A stretch of 64,000 nucleotides of DNA from Haloferax massiliensis (GTDB lineage: Archaea > Halobacteriota > Halobacteria > Halobacteriales > Haloferacaceae), in NCBI RefSeq assembly GCF_001368915.1, contig NZ_CSTE01000002.1, positions 348,248 through 412,247 on the forward strand. Reading direction: 5' to 3'. The notes under the pieces are model-generated. The model saw only the letters and a program-made list of their open reading frames with translations, had not been told where the DNA came from and made no database searches. Of the stretch, positions 17,013 through 25,615 are shown in pieces; positions within the stretch are counted from its first letter, which is position 1, and each line of letters opens with the position of its first letter. Position numbers and translations under genes: made by a program.

Positions 17013-17641
17013 GCGGCGAGGAGTCCGGCGAGTCTGGGGCCGCCGTCGACCCCGCGGCCGACGTCGCCACCGCCACCGACGCCGCGGTCCGGTTCGTCCT
17101 CGTCGCCGCCGTCGCCGACAACCGCGTCATCGGCCGCGACGGCGACATGCCGTGGCACCTCCCCGAGGACCTCAAACACTTCAAGCGGACGACGACCGGT
17201 CACCCGGTCGTGATGGGTCGCACGACCTACGAGAGCATCGCCCGCCAGCTCGGCGGCCCGCTTCCGGACCGTCACAGCGTCGTGCTGACGACCCGCGACC
17301 TCGACCTCCCCGAGGGCGCTGAAGCGGTCGATTCGGTCGACTCCGCGGTCGCCGCCGCCGAGGCCGCGGCCGCCGAGATGGGCGTCGAGACGGTGTACGT
17401 CGTCGGCGGCGCGACCGTCTACGAGCAGTTCCTCGACCGCGCGGCGGGGCTGATTCTCACCGAACTCGACGCGGCCCACGAGGGCGACACGCGGTTCCCC
17501 GAACGGGACCGCGAGGAGTGGGTCGAGACCGCCCGCGACGACCGCGACGGCTTCTCGTTCGTCACGTACGAGCGCCGGGAACGCGGGGACCCCGCCGCGG
17601 CCGGTGGAGCCGAGTGCGACCCGGAGGAGTCCGATGACTGA
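17009..17641 (+). CDS. folA: Dihydrofolate reductase
   Basis: A 210-residue DHFR. After a 27-residue acidic N-terminal extension comes FVLVAAVADNRVIGRDGDMPWHLPEDLKHFK, with the catalytic Asp in PEDLKHFK. PVVMGRTTYESI and YVVGGATVYEQFL form the NADPH and folate pockets. It reduces dihydrofolate made by ThyA. ThyA and this gene overlap (ATGA), and this gene overlaps the next by eight bases, so all three are one transcription unit. Haloferax volcanii has two DHFR genes, hdrA and hdrB; from memory the thyA-linked one is hdrB. Confidence 0.92.
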   Translation: MSGEESGESGAAVDPAADVATATDAAVRFVLVAAVADNRVIGRDGDMPWHLPEDLKHFKRTTTGHPVVMGRTTYESIARQLGGPLPDRHSVVLTTRDLDLPEGAEAVDSVDSAVAAAEAAAAEMGVETVYVVGGATVYEQFLDRAAGLILTELDAAHEGDTRFPERDREEWVETARDDRDGFSFVTYERRERGDPAAAGGAECDPEESDD

Positions 17642-17849
17642 CCCCACCGCCCCCGGCGGCGAGTGGGAGTACAAAATCGTCCGCACGGCCGACGGCGGCC
17701 TGTTCAGCGGCGATACCGCGCCGATGGAAGACGCCCTCAACTCCCTCGGCGGCGAGGGGTGGGAGCTCGTGGACACGATTTCCGACTCGCGCGGTGCCGG
17801 CGCGAACAGCGGGCAGACGGCGCTCGTGTTCAAGCGGCCGACGCGCTGA
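17634..17849 (+). CDS. DUF4177-like small protein
   Basis: A 71-residue protein, MTDPTAPGGEWEYKIVRT at the start, with LNSLGGEGWELVDTISDS in the middle and ALVFKRP at the end. This pattern (WEYK...LN.LG.EGWELV...FKR) is that of DUF4177-type small beta proteins. It overlaps the DHFR stop by eight bases and is therefore the third gene of the thyA operon. Function unknown. Confidence 0.75.
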   Translation: MTDPTAPGGEWEYKIVRTADGGLFSGDTAPMEDALNSLGGEGWELVDTISDSRGAGANSGQTALVFKRPTR

Positions 17850-17971
17850 GACGCCGGGCGTCGCGTCTCGCGGCGACACTCGTGAACGACCCGTGCTCCC
17901 CGCGACGTGTCACGAGTAGCTTTATTGACGCGAACGACCTCATAGGAGGGAACGAAGCTTTCCCGCCCGCC

Positions 17972-18886
17972 ATGACAACCTCGACACTCGCAGACCGACT
18001 CCGCCAACCCGAGTACACCGGCGAGAACCGGTGTACCCCGTGTACCATCGTGAACGTCGTCATCGCCGCCGCGTTGAGCCTGTTGCTCGGCGTCGCGTGG
18101 CCGCCGCTCGCGCTCGTCTCGTTCGCCCTCTTCGCGGGCGCGATTTATTTCCGCGGCTACCTGATTCCCGGCACGCCGACGCTCACGAAGACGTACTTCC
18201 CCGACCGGGTCCTCCGGTGGTTCGACAAGGAGCCGACGCCGGCCCACGTCGGGGCCGCCGCATCCGCGCCGGCCGCCGGTGACGACGTTGACGCCGAATC
18301 CCCGAGCGAGGAGGTCGAAACGGGGCAGTTAGACGGCGATGGCGCGTCGGCCGCGGCGTTCGACGTGGAGGCGGCCCTGATGGACGCCGGCGCGTTGGAG
18401 TTGGACGAGAGCGGCGACGAACTCCGCCTCGCACCGGCGTTCGAATCGGCGTGGAACGACGAGATTGCGCGCACCGACGAGGACGTCGCGCGACGGTGGC
18501 TCGCCCGCATGACCGGCGTCGACGAGGCCGACGTCACGCTTGAATCCCGGGCTCGGAGCCGGTGGGTCGTGGCGATGGCCAACGGCACAACACTCGGCAC
18601 ATGGGAGTCGGACGGCGCGCTCGTCGCGGACGTGGCCGCCGACGCCACCCTCGACGGTCGCCTCGACGACTGGGACCGCCTGACGGCCGAGCAGCGGAGC
18701 GCGCTGGCGAGGGGGGTCCGCATCTACCTCGACCGATGTCCGACCTGCGGCGGCGACGTCCGGTTCGGCTCGGAGACCGCCGAGTCGTGCTGCCGGTCGT
18801 GGGAAGTACTCGCCGTCCGCTGTGAGGACTGCGAGGCGCGACTGCTGGAAGTCGACGCCGAGTCGCTCGAACCCGAAGCCGCCTGA
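17972..18886 (+). CDS. Membrane protein with C-terminal zinc ribbon (paralogue of 9239-10069)
   Basis: A 304-residue protein. The N-terminus has an additional Cys pair (NRCTPCTIVN), then a long hydrophobic region (about residues 25-60) and an acidic Ala-rich linker. The soluble domain parallels the gene at 9239-10069 (AWNDEIARTDED, MTGVDEADV, LDRCPTCGGDV). A C-terminal CPTC...CEDC zinc ribbon closes it. A GGAGGG stretch lies 25 bases upstream of the ATG. Function is unknown; membrane position and zinc ribbons could suit a regulatory or quality-control role. Confidence 0.7.
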   Translation: MTTSTLADRLRQPEYTGENRCTPCTIVNVVIAAALSLLLGVAWPPLALVSFALFAGAIYFRGYLIPGTPTLTKTYFPDRVLRWFDKEPTPAHVGAAASAPAAGDDVDAESPSEEVETGQLDGDGASAAAFDVEAALMDAGALELDESGDELRLAPAFESAWNDEIARTDEDVARRWLARMTGVDEADVTLESRARSRWVVAMANGTTLGTWESDGALVADVAADATLDGRLDDWDRLTAEQRSALARGVRIYLDRCPTCGGDVRFGSETAESCCRSWEVLAVRCEDCEARLLEVDAESLEPEAA

Positions 18887-18957
18887 GGCGACCGGGCCGA
18901 CGCGTCCGCCGCGACGCTCGCAAGTACACTTTTGTTCGTTGACAGCAATTTCACGGT

Positions 18958-19140
18958 ATGAGCAAGGCGCACTTCGAGGTGTTCGTCGACGCGGCGGACA
19001 AGTACCGATGGCGGCTCGTCCACGACAACGGGAATATCCTCGCCGATTCTGGCGAGGGATACGCGTCGAAGCAGAAGGCGAAACAGGGCATCGAGAGCGT
19101 CAAGCGGAACGCGCCCGACGCGGCCGTGATAGAGGAGTAG
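18958..19140 (+). CDS. DUF1508 (YegP-like) small protein
   Basis: A 60-residue protein with FEVFVDAADKYRWRLVHDNGN and EGYASKQKAKQGIESVKRNAP, the single-repeat signature of DUF1508/YegP. Bacterial members carry two tandem repeats; this has one and probably dimerises. The function of the family is not established. It is complete and starts at an ATG. It precedes the proteasome gene by 160 bp. Confidence 0.85.
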   Translation: MSKAHFEVFVDAADKYRWRLVHDNGNILADSGEGYASKQKAKQGIESVKRNAPDAAVIEE

Positions 19141-19262
19141 CTCCGGGGAACTGCGCCTCCGAGTCGCCGTGCGTTCGCGGGACGGCCGCCGATTCGAGAG
19201 TGAACCCCACACCGCTGCCGGGTGTGGAGGCTTTTTCCGCCTCCGGGACTGACCAGAGAGTA

Positions 19263-19304
19263 ATGACGAACGCCGCCGACGCGAGCGAGGAGGTCGCACG
19301 ATGA
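19263..19304 (+). CDS. Possible 13-codon leader ORF before psmA
   Basis: ATG at 19263 opens a 13-codon frame (MTNAADASEEVAR) whose stop TGA overlaps the psmA ATG as ATGA. GAGGAGG inside it, about ten bases before the psmA start, may serve as the ribosome-binding site of psmA. It could couple psmA translation to a leader, or could be chance. Confidence 0.3.
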   Translation: MTNAADASEEVAR

Positions 19305-20059
19305 ACCGAAACGACAAGCAGGCCTACGACCGCGGGACGTCGCTTTTCTCTCCCGACGGTCGCATCTATCAGGTCGAGTACGCCCGCGAGGCCGTCAAGC
19401 GCGGCGCGCCGGTGCTCGGCGTCCGCACCGCCGACGGCGTCGTGCTGGCGGCCCTCCGGTCGACCCCGTCGGACCTCATGGAAGCCGAAAGCATCGAGAA
19501 ACTGCACAAGCTCGACGACGCGCTCGGCGCGGCCACGGCCGGCCACGTCGCCGACGCGCGGAAGCTCGTCGACTTCGCGCGGACGACCGCCCAGCGCGAG
19601 CACCTGCGCTACGGCGAGCCCATCGGCGTCGAGACGCTCACGAAGACAATCACCGACAACATCCAAGAGAGCACGCAGTCCGGCGGCACCCGCCCGTACG
19701 GCGCGTCGCTCCTCATCGGCGGCGTCGAGAACGGCTCGGGTCGCCTCTTTGCGACCGACCCGTCCGGGACGCCCCAGGAGTGGAAGGCGGTCGCCATCGG
19801 CGGCCACCGCGAGGACGTACAGGCCGCCCTCGAAGACGGGTACGCCGAGGACCTGTCGCTCGAAGACGGCCTCGCGCTCGCCGTCGAGGCGCTCGTCGCG
19901 GCCGACGACGAAATCGAAAGCGACGAGCTGAACCTCGTCACCGTCTCCGAGGCGGGCTACGAAATCGTCGACGAGGAGACCATCGCCGAGCTGTTCGCCG
20001 ACGCGACCGCGGACGCCGAGTCCGACGACGCGGACGAGACGGGCGAAAGCGAGGAGTAG
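19301..20059 (+). CDS. psmA: 20S proteasome alpha subunit
   Basis: A 252-residue alpha subunit beginning MNRNDKQAYDRGTSLFSPDGRIYQVEYAREAVKRG. RGTSLFSPDGRIYQVEYA is the hallmark N-terminal helix and gate of archaeal alpha rings. Alpha subunits form the outer rings of the 20S core and control entry and assembly with PAN ATPases. The C-terminal 30 residues are very acidic. Haloferax has two alpha subunits, and this sequence with its flanking genes resembles the alpha2 (PsmA2) locus, from memory. The MOSC gene begins immediately after its stop codon. Confidence 0.92.
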   Translation: MNRNDKQAYDRGTSLFSPDGRIYQVEYAREAVKRGAPVLGVRTADGVVLAALRSTPSDLMEAESIEKLHKLDDALGAATAGHVADARKLVDFARTTAQREHLRYGEPIGVETLTKTITDNIQESTQSGGTRPYGASLLIGGVENGSGRLFATDPSGTPQEWKAVAIGGHREDVQAALEDGYAEDLSLEDGLALAVEALVAADDEIESDELNLVTVSEAGYEIVDEETIAELFADATADAESDDADETGESEE

Positions 20060-20899
20060 ATGACAGACGGGAGCCCGGTTGACGACGGCTCGCCGGCGAC
20101 GACGACCGCCGGCGCGGCGGCCGTGACGCTCGACCGCATCGCGGTGTATCCGGTGAAGTCGCTCGACGCCGAGTTCGTCGACGCCGCCGACATCGTCGAG
20201 AACGGCGGGCTCCGCGGCGACCGCGAGTACGCGATGTTCGACGAGGACGGCGAGTACGTCAACGGGAAGCGCGAACGGGCGGTCCACCGCATCCGAAGCG
20301 CCGTCTCGCTCGCCGACGGCACGGTCGAACTCTCGGCCCCCGAGATGGACGACTACGACGGCCCGATAGACGAGGCCGACGGCTGGCTCTCTGAGTACTT
20401 CGGCTACCCGGTCGAACTCCGCCGCGACCCCGCCGGCGGGTTCCCCGACGACACCGAGGCCAGCGGGCCGACGGTCATCTCGACGGGGACGCTCGACGCG
20501 GTCGCCTCGTGGTTCGACGGCGTCGACGGCGGCGAGATGCGCCGTCGCCTCCGGCCGAACCTCGTCCTCGACGCGACCGAACCGTTCTGGGAGGACCATC
20601 TGTTCGACCGGCGCGGGAGGGTCGTCGAGTTCAGCGTCGGAAGGGTCGCCTTCGAGGGCGTCAACCCCTGCCAGCGCTGTGTCGTCCCGAGCCGCGACCC
20701 CGACACGGGCGAGGAGACGCCCGACTTCCGGACGACGTTCATGACGAAGCGCCGGGAGGCGCTCCCCGAGTGGTCCGGCGGCGACTGGTTCGACCACGAC
20801 TTCCGACTCATGGTCAACACCGCCGTCCCGGAGTCGTCGTGGGGCGAGACGCTGTCCGTCGGCGACGTCGTCACCGTCGGCGACGTCGTCCCCGAGTGA
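20060..20899 (+). CDS. MOSC domain protein
   Basis: A 279-residue protein with an N-terminal MOSC beta-barrel (YPVKSLDAEFVDAADIV, LRGDREYAMFDEDG) and a C-terminal MOSC core (LRPNLVLDA, GRVAFEGVNPCQRCVVPSRDPDTGE). The Cys in VNPCQRC is the predicted molybdenum-cofactor sulfur ligand, as in mARC-like reductases and the C-terminus of MoCo sulfurase. Its ATG lies directly after the psmA stop (TAG-ATG), so it is probably co-translated. The substrate reduced is unknown. Confidence 0.85.
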   Translation: MTDGSPVDDGSPATTTAGAAAVTLDRIAVYPVKSLDAEFVDAADIVENGGLRGDREYAMFDEDGEYVNGKRERAVHRIRSAVSLADGTVELSAPEMDDYDGPIDEADGWLSEYFGYPVELRRDPAGGFPDDTEASGPTVISTGTLDAVASWFDGVDGGEMRRRLRPNLVLDATEPFWEDHLFDRRGRVVEFSVGRVAFEGVNPCQRCVVPSRDPDTGEETPDFRTTFMTKRREALPEWSGGDWFDHDFRLMVNTAVPESSWGETLSVGDVVTVGDVVPE

Positions 20900-20999
20900 G
20901 TCGGTCAGTTTTTACGTCGCGTTCGAACGCCCCGCAGTCGGGCGGTTCCACCTCGCCGACACCCGCGGCTTTACGTCGTCTGCCTCGGTTGAGAGAGGC

Positions 21000-22157
21000 A
21001 TGTTCACGCTGACCGGCGTGCGGGTCGTCGACGCCGACGGGGCCCGCGAGGCGAACGTGGTGATAGACGAGTCGACCGGGCGCATCGCGTCCGTCGGCGA
21101 CGAGACAGAAGGCGAGACGCGGAACCTCTCGGGTTCGGTCGTCGCGCCGGGGCTCGTCGACGCCCACGTGCACCTCATGATGGACGGCCGCCCCGACGTG
21201 GCCGCCTACCAGTCCGAACCGGTCGAACGCGCCTGCTATCGGGCCGCGGCCAACCTCCAGAAGACGCTGGAAGCGGGCGTCACGACCGTCCGCGACCTCG
21301 GTTCGCCCGGCGACCTCGCGACGAGCGCGAAGGCCGCCGTCGCCGACGGCGAACTCGACGGGCCGCGCGTCCTCGCCGCCGGGGAGAACGTCACCATGAC
21401 CGGCGGCCACGGCCACTGGTTCGGCCGGGAGGCCGACGGCCCGAACGAGGTTCGCAAGGCCGCCCGAGAGCAGCTGAAACGCGGCGCAGACGTGGTGAAG
21501 TGCATGGCGACCGGCGGCGTCCTCACCACCGGCGCGGTCACGGGCGCGCCCGAGTTCACGGAAGCGGAGATTCGCGCCCTCGTCGACGCCGCGAGCGCGA
21601 AGGGCGTCCCGACCGCGGCCCACGCCCACGGCGAGGCGGGTATCAAGAACGCCGCCCGCGCGGGGATTTCGAGCGTCGAACACGGGATGTTCATGGACGA
21701 GGAGGCCGCGGCGCTCATGGTCGAACACGGCACGTACTGGGTGCCGACGGCCTCGGCGGTTCGGGAGATCGTCGAGGCGGGCGTCGAGGCCGGCATCCCA
21801 CCGGAGGCGGTCGCGAAGGCCGAAGACGCCGCCGAGCGCTTCGAAGTCGCGTGGGAACACGCGCTCGACGCCGGCGTCAAAATCGCCATGGGAACCGACG
21901 CGGGCACGCCGTTCAACGACCACGGCGAGAACGCGCTCCGCGAGATGGAACTGCTCGTCGAGTACGGACTGTCGCCCGCCGAGGCCCTCGAAGCCGCGAC
22001 CGTCGGCGGCGCGGACCTCCTCGGACTGGACGACGCGGGGAAAGTCGCCGAGGGCTACGTCGCGGACCTCGTCGTACTCGACGCCGACCCGAGCGAGGAC
22101 GCGGGGGCGTGGCGGACGGTCCGGCAGGTGTACCGCGAGGGCGAGCGAGTCGTCTAA
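21000..22157 (+). CDS. Amidohydrolase family protein (imidazolonepropionase-like)
   Basis: A 385-residue metal-dependent hydrolase. DAHVHL near residue 55 is the first metal pair and VVKCMATGG carries the probable carbamylated or bridging lysine. HAHGEAG, SSVEHG and GTDAGTP hold the later His, Glu and Asp ligands. Order and spacing fit the prolidase/imidazolonepropionase-like subgroup rather than urease. The specific substrate is unknown. It stands before tRNA-Glu. Confidence 0.85.
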   Translation: MFTLTGVRVVDADGAREANVVIDESTGRIASVGDETEGETRNLSGSVVAPGLVDAHVHLMMDGRPDVAAYQSEPVERACYRAAANLQKTLEAGVTTVRDLGSPGDLATSAKAAVADGELDGPRVLAAGENVTMTGGHGHWFGREADGPNEVRKAAREQLKRGADVVKCMATGGVLTTGAVTGAPEFTEAEIRALVDAASAKGVPTAAHAHGEAGIKNAARAGISSVEHGMFMDEEAAALMVEHGTYWVPTASAVREIVEAGVEAGIPPEAVAKAEDAAERFEVAWEHALDAGVKIAMGTDAGTPFNDHGENALREMELLVEYGLSPAEALEAATVGGADLLGLDDAGKVAEGYVADLVVLDADPSEDAGAWRTVRQVYREGERVV

Positions 22158-22241
22158 TCGCAACACGGCAGTCGGTATCACACCCGATTTGAAGCGACAA
22201 CCTTTTACAATCACGAGCAATACGAAAGGATGTACCAACGT

Positions 22242-22316
22242 GCTCTGTTGGTGTAGTCCGGCCAATCATATCACCCTCTCACGGTGATGACCAGGGTTCG
22301 AATCCCTGACGGAGCA
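22242..22316 (+). tRNA. tRNA-Glu (CTC anticodon)
   Basis: A cloverleaf folds: acceptor GCTCTGT pairs with ACGGAGC, the discriminator is A, the anticodon stem TCACC/GGTGA encloses the loop CTCTCAC with anticodon CTC (reads GAG, Glu), and the T arm is CAGGG-TTCGAAT-CCCTG. CCA is not encoded. It lies between an amidohydrolase and a convergent regulator gene. Confidence 0.93.
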
Positions 22317-22455
22317 CTTCTCTCAATCCCCGAACCGCGAGCGACAGCGAGCGTGTTCGGTTCCGAAATGCGACGAAGGGTTCGACCGACGAGCGTTCCC
22401 GCTATCGTCCGTCGTCGTTCCGGCTTCGAACCGACGGAGTGGCATCGGCCGCCGG

Positions 22456-23175
22456 TTACGCCTCCGGGTCGCCGAGTTGCGACATCACGAGGTCTTCGGC
22501 GGTTCGCAACCGGTACTGGACCGTCGAGCGCGGCACGTCGAGCACCCCGCTGAGGTCCTCGACGGTCACCTGCCGCGGGCGCTCGTAGTAGCCGTGTTCG
22601 ACGGCGGTTTCGAGCGCCTCCCAGTGGGCCGCCGAGAGGTCGGCCGCGATGCGCGCCTCGGCGTCCCAGTTGCCGGCGTTCGTGAGATGTTCGACGTCCA
22701 GTTGCAGGCCTTCCCTGAGTTGCGCCTCGATGGTCTCGTACAGTTCGCCGAGCGGGTGGTCGCCCGGGTAGAGGATGCGCCAGCGATACGCGCCCGCGCT
22801 GCGAGACGACTCGAAGATGACGCCCGGACCGACGTGTTCGAGGACGTACCGGGGAATCGAGTGGCAGTCGCTCACCTCCTCGCGGTAGGTGTAGACGGTC
22901 ATCGAGTTGTCCGAGCGGTCGAGGACGTGGTAGTCGCGGTGGGTGTGACAGTCGGGGGCGTCGAGGCACTCGTTGCACCGCGTCTCGTCGGTGAACACCC
23001 CCTCGAACGCCGACAGCGCCTCCGGCGTGCCGACGACGTGGTCGACCCGCCACATCACGTCCTCGGTGGACGAACAGACCGACGACCGGGACCGCAGGCT
23101 CGGGTACTCGTAAAACAGGTCCATCAGTTCGTCGGTCCCCTCGGAAAAGCGAACGACGAATTCGAACTCGCGCAT
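22456..23175 (-). CDS. HTH-10 (bacterio-opsin activator-like) transcriptional regulator
   Basis: A 239-residue regulator. The C-terminal helix-turn-helix (VTVEDLSGVLDVPRSTVQYRLRTAEDLV) is the haloarchaeal HTH_10 type. The N-terminal sensing part has a Cys-rich segment (RCNECLDAPDCHTH) that could bind a metal or sense redox. It is divergent from the amidohydrolase at 23540. Two copies of the palindrome TTAGCAnGTnCTAA lie between them, one close to its own start, so it probably regulates itself and the neighbour. Ligand unknown. Confidence 0.85.
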   Translation of the reverse strand: MREFEFVVRFSEGTDELMDLFYEYPSLRSRSSVCSSTEDVMWRVDHVVGTPEALSAFEGVFTDETRCNECLDAPDCHTHRDYHVLDRSDNSMTVYTYREEVSDCHSIPRYVLEHVGPGVIFESSRSAGAYRWRILYPGDHPLGELYETIEAQLREGLQLDVEHLTNAGNWDAEARIAADLSAAHWEALETAVEHGYYERPRQVTVEDLSGVLDVPRSTVQYRLRTAEDLVMSQLGDPEA

Positions 23176-23202
23176 TCGGTCTTCGTTCTGTCGCGGAGCG
23201 AC

Positions 23203-23216
23203 TTAGCATGTACTAA
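23203..23216. promoter_or_regulatory. Operator-like palindrome 1
   Basis: TTAGCATGTACTAA, an inverted repeat of the form TTAGCAnGTnCTAA with one mismatch, 28-41 bp upstream of the regulator ATG. That is where a TATA box would be expected, so binding would repress the regulator. Confidence 0.55.
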
Positions 23217-23285
23217 TCCGACATCTGTCGTTTTCGAGGCCACTTCCGGGCTATATTCGTCTTCGTCACCACCTCTCCGGCCGGA

Positions 23286-23301
23286 GTTAGCAGGTGCTAA
23301 C
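23286..23301. promoter_or_regulatory. Operator-like palindrome 2
   Basis: GTTAGCAGGTGCTAAC has perfect 7-bp arms around GG. It shares 11 of 14 core bases with palindrome 1 and its centre is 84 bp away, about eight helical turns, so a pair of dimers could loop the DNA. Confidence 0.55.
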
Positions 23302-23539
23302 GAAATCGTGAGGGATATTTGGCACGGACTGGAAGACGCAGCGAGCGGACACCGGTGCGACACGGCAGACGCGGGGTCCACCCGCGATTCGAGAACGTAC
23401 GGTCGCGCGGGCCGCTCGCTCGCGGGGACGGTTCCGACCGTCCCCGCTCCACCACCGACCGCAACCGTTCACTCCAACCAACCTCGGACGGCGACCGGGT
23501 CACCACCTATTTCACGACCGGTCGTCTACCCGCACGAGG

Positions 23540-24853
23540 ATGTTACTCGCGGGAACGGTGGTCGCCGACGCGGCCACCATCATCGAAGAGGGTGCCGTCG
23601 TCGTCGACGGCGACCGCATCGTCGCGGTCGGAGCGCACGCGGACCTCGTTGACGCGTACCCCGACCACGAGCGACGCGAGTTCGGTATCGTCGCGCCCGG
23701 ACTCATCGGCGGGCACGTTCACTCCGTGCAGTCGCTCGGCCGCGGCATCGCCGACGACACCGAGCTCTTGGATTGGCTGTTCGACCACGTGCTCCCGATG
23801 GAGGCCGGCCTCGACGCCGAGGGGATGCGCGTCGCCGCCGAACTCGGCTACCTCGAATGCATCGAGTCCGGGACGACGACGGTCGTCGATCACCTCTCTG
23901 TCCGACACGCCGAAGAGGCGTTCGAAGCCGCGGGCGAGATGGGCATCCGCGGGCGCATCGGGAAGGTGCTCATGGACACGAACGCCCCCGAGGGATTACA
24001 GGAAGACACCGACGCCGGCCTCGACGAGTCCGAGCGCCTCATCGAGCGCTATCACGACGGCTTCGACGGCCGCATCCGGTACGCCGTCACGCCGCGGTTC
24101 GCCGTCACCTGCTCGGAGGCCTGTCTCCGGGGCGTCCGCGAACTCGCAGACCGGTACGACGGCGTCCGCATCCACACCCACGCGAGCGAGAACCGCGACG
24201 AAATCGCCACCGTCGAGGCGGAGACGGGCATGCGCAACATCCACTGGCTCGACGAAGTCGGCATCACCGGCGACGACGTGGTGCTGGCCCACTGCGTCCA
24301 CACCGACGAGTCCGAGCGCGAGGTGCTCGCCGAGACCGGCACGCACGTCACCTACTGCCCGTCGTCGAACATGAAGCTCGCGTCGGGTATCGCGCCGGTT
24401 CCGGACTACCTCGACCGCGGCATCAACGTCGCGCTCGGCAACGACGGCCCGCCGTGTAACAACACGCTCGACCCCTTCACCGAGATGCGGCAGGCCAGCC
24501 TCCTCCAGAAGGTCGACGCGCTCGACCCGACGAGCACGCCCGCCGCAACCGTCTTCCAGATGGCGACCCGAAACGGCGCGAAGGCCGCCGGCTTCGACCG
24601 CGTCGGCGAACTCCGCGAGGGGTGGAAAGCCGACATCGTCGGCATCGACACCGACCGCACGCGAGCGACGCCGCTCCACGACGTGCTGTCGCATCTCGTG
24701 TTCGCCGCCCACGGCGACGACGTGGTGTTCACCATGGTCGACGGCGACGTGCTCTACGACGGGGGCGAACACGTCCGCGCGGACGCCGACGACATCCGCG
24801 AGCGGGCGCGGGCGGTCGCCGACGGCCTCGACGCGGCACCCACGAGCGACTGA
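23540..24853 (+). CDS. ATZ/TRZ-type amidohydrolase (deaminase/guanine deaminase-like)
   Basis: A 437-residue metal-dependent deaminase. GGHVHSVQSL is the first metal motif. TTTVVDHLSV, HTHASENRDE (HxHxxE), LAHCVHTDESE, TYCPSSNMKLASG and ALGNDGPPCNNTLD follow in the order seen in ATZ/TRZ and 5'-deoxyadenosine/guanine deaminases. It probably removes an amino group from a purine, pterin or triazine-like substrate. Divergent HTH-10 regulator and shared palindromes suggest inducible control. Substrate identity is inference. Confidence 0.85.
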   Translation: MLLAGTVVADAATIIEEGAVVVDGDRIVAVGAHADLVDAYPDHERREFGIVAPGLIGGHVHSVQSLGRGIADDTELLDWLFDHVLPMEAGLDAEGMRVAAELGYLECIESGTTTVVDHLSVRHAEEAFEAAGEMGIRGRIGKVLMDTNAPEGLQEDTDAGLDESERLIERYHDGFDGRIRYAVTPRFAVTCSEACLRGVRELADRYDGVRIHTHASENRDEIATVEAETGMRNIHWLDEVGITGDDVVLAHCVHTDESEREVLAETGTHVTYCPSSNMKLASGIAPVPDYLDRGINVALGNDGPPCNNTLDPFTEMRQASLLQKVDALDPTSTPAATVFQMATRNGAKAAGFDRVGELREGWKADIVGIDTDRTRATPLHDVLSHLVFAAHGDDVVFTMVDGDVLYDGGEHVRADADDIRERARAVADGLDAAPTSD

Positions 24854-24955
24854 GCGCCCCCCGCTCACGAGACCGCCTCGCACGCAGGACCGGCCGCACC
24901 CGCGAGGCCCGCCGCCATCGTCGCCTCTTTCTCTCCGCGCGACTCCACCTGTGTC

Positions 24956-25561
24956 ATGACTGTCCCTGTCCGCCTCCGCGCGGCGACGCCGTCCGACCTC
25001 CCCGCGATACGAGAGATTTACGCGCCGTTCGTCCAAGACACCGCGATTTCGTTCGCATACGACCCGCCGAGCGTCGCGGACCTCGAATCGAAACTGGAGA
25101 AGAAGACCGACTACCCGTGGCTCGTCTGCGAACTCGACGGCGAGGTTGCCGGCTACGCCTACGCCGGCGCGTTACGAGAGCGCATCGCCTACCAGTGGAC
25201 CGTCGAGACATCGATTTACGTCCGCCCGGACTTCCAGCGCCGCGGCGTCGCTCGCGGTCTCTACACGGCGCTTTTGGACCTGCTCGAACGACAGGGCTAC
25301 GTCTCCGCGGTCGCCGTCATCACGACGCCGAACCCCGCGAGCATCGACTTCCACGAGTCGTTCGGGTTCGAACGCGTCGGCCGCTTCGAGCGCGTCGGCT
25401 ACAAACGCGACGCGTGGCACGACGTGGAGTGGTGGAGTCTCGACCTCGGCGACCGACCCGACGACCCCGATGCGCCGCTGTCCGTCGCCGACGCTCGCGA
25501 ACGTGACTGGTGGGACGATGCGCTCGCACGCGGTGCGGCGCTCGTCGAAGACAGCGCATAG
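24956..25561 (+). CDS. GNAT acetyltransferase (phosphinothricin acetyltransferase-like)
   Basis: A 201-residue GNAT protein. VRLRAATPSDLPAIREIYAPFV at the start, then YPWLVCELDGEVAGYAYA and the acetyl-CoA loop VRPDFQRRGVARGLYTALL. FHESFGFERVGRFERVGYKRDAWHDVEWWSLDL closes the domain. This order matches phosphinothricin/methionine-sulfoximine acetyltransferase-like proteins, which N-acetylate toxic amino acid analogues. The substrate here is not known. It lies 102 bp after the amidohydrolase on the same strand. Confidence 0.85.
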   Translation: MTVPVRLRAATPSDLPAIREIYAPFVQDTAISFAYDPPSVADLESKLEKKTDYPWLVCELDGEVAGYAYAGALRERIAYQWTVETSIYVRPDFQRRGVARGLYTALLDLLERQGYVSAVAVITTPNPASIDFHESFGFERVGRFERVGYKRDAWHDVEWWSLDLGDRPDDPDAPLSVADARERDWWDDALARGAALVEDSA

Positions 25562-25615
25562 CAAGCAGTCCCTCCCAAACCGGAGTCCCCACGTCTCCCG
25601 GTTCAGCCCGCGCGT

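Larger units (their letters stand above)
23176..23539. other. 364-bp divergent control region
   Basis: Between the regulator and the amidohydrolase genes. It contains two partly symmetric palindromes at 23203-23216 and 23286-23301, and otherwise GC-rich sequence. A reading frame from 23319 runs through it into the amidohydrolase region but is in a different frame and looks non-coding. Confidence 0.6.
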
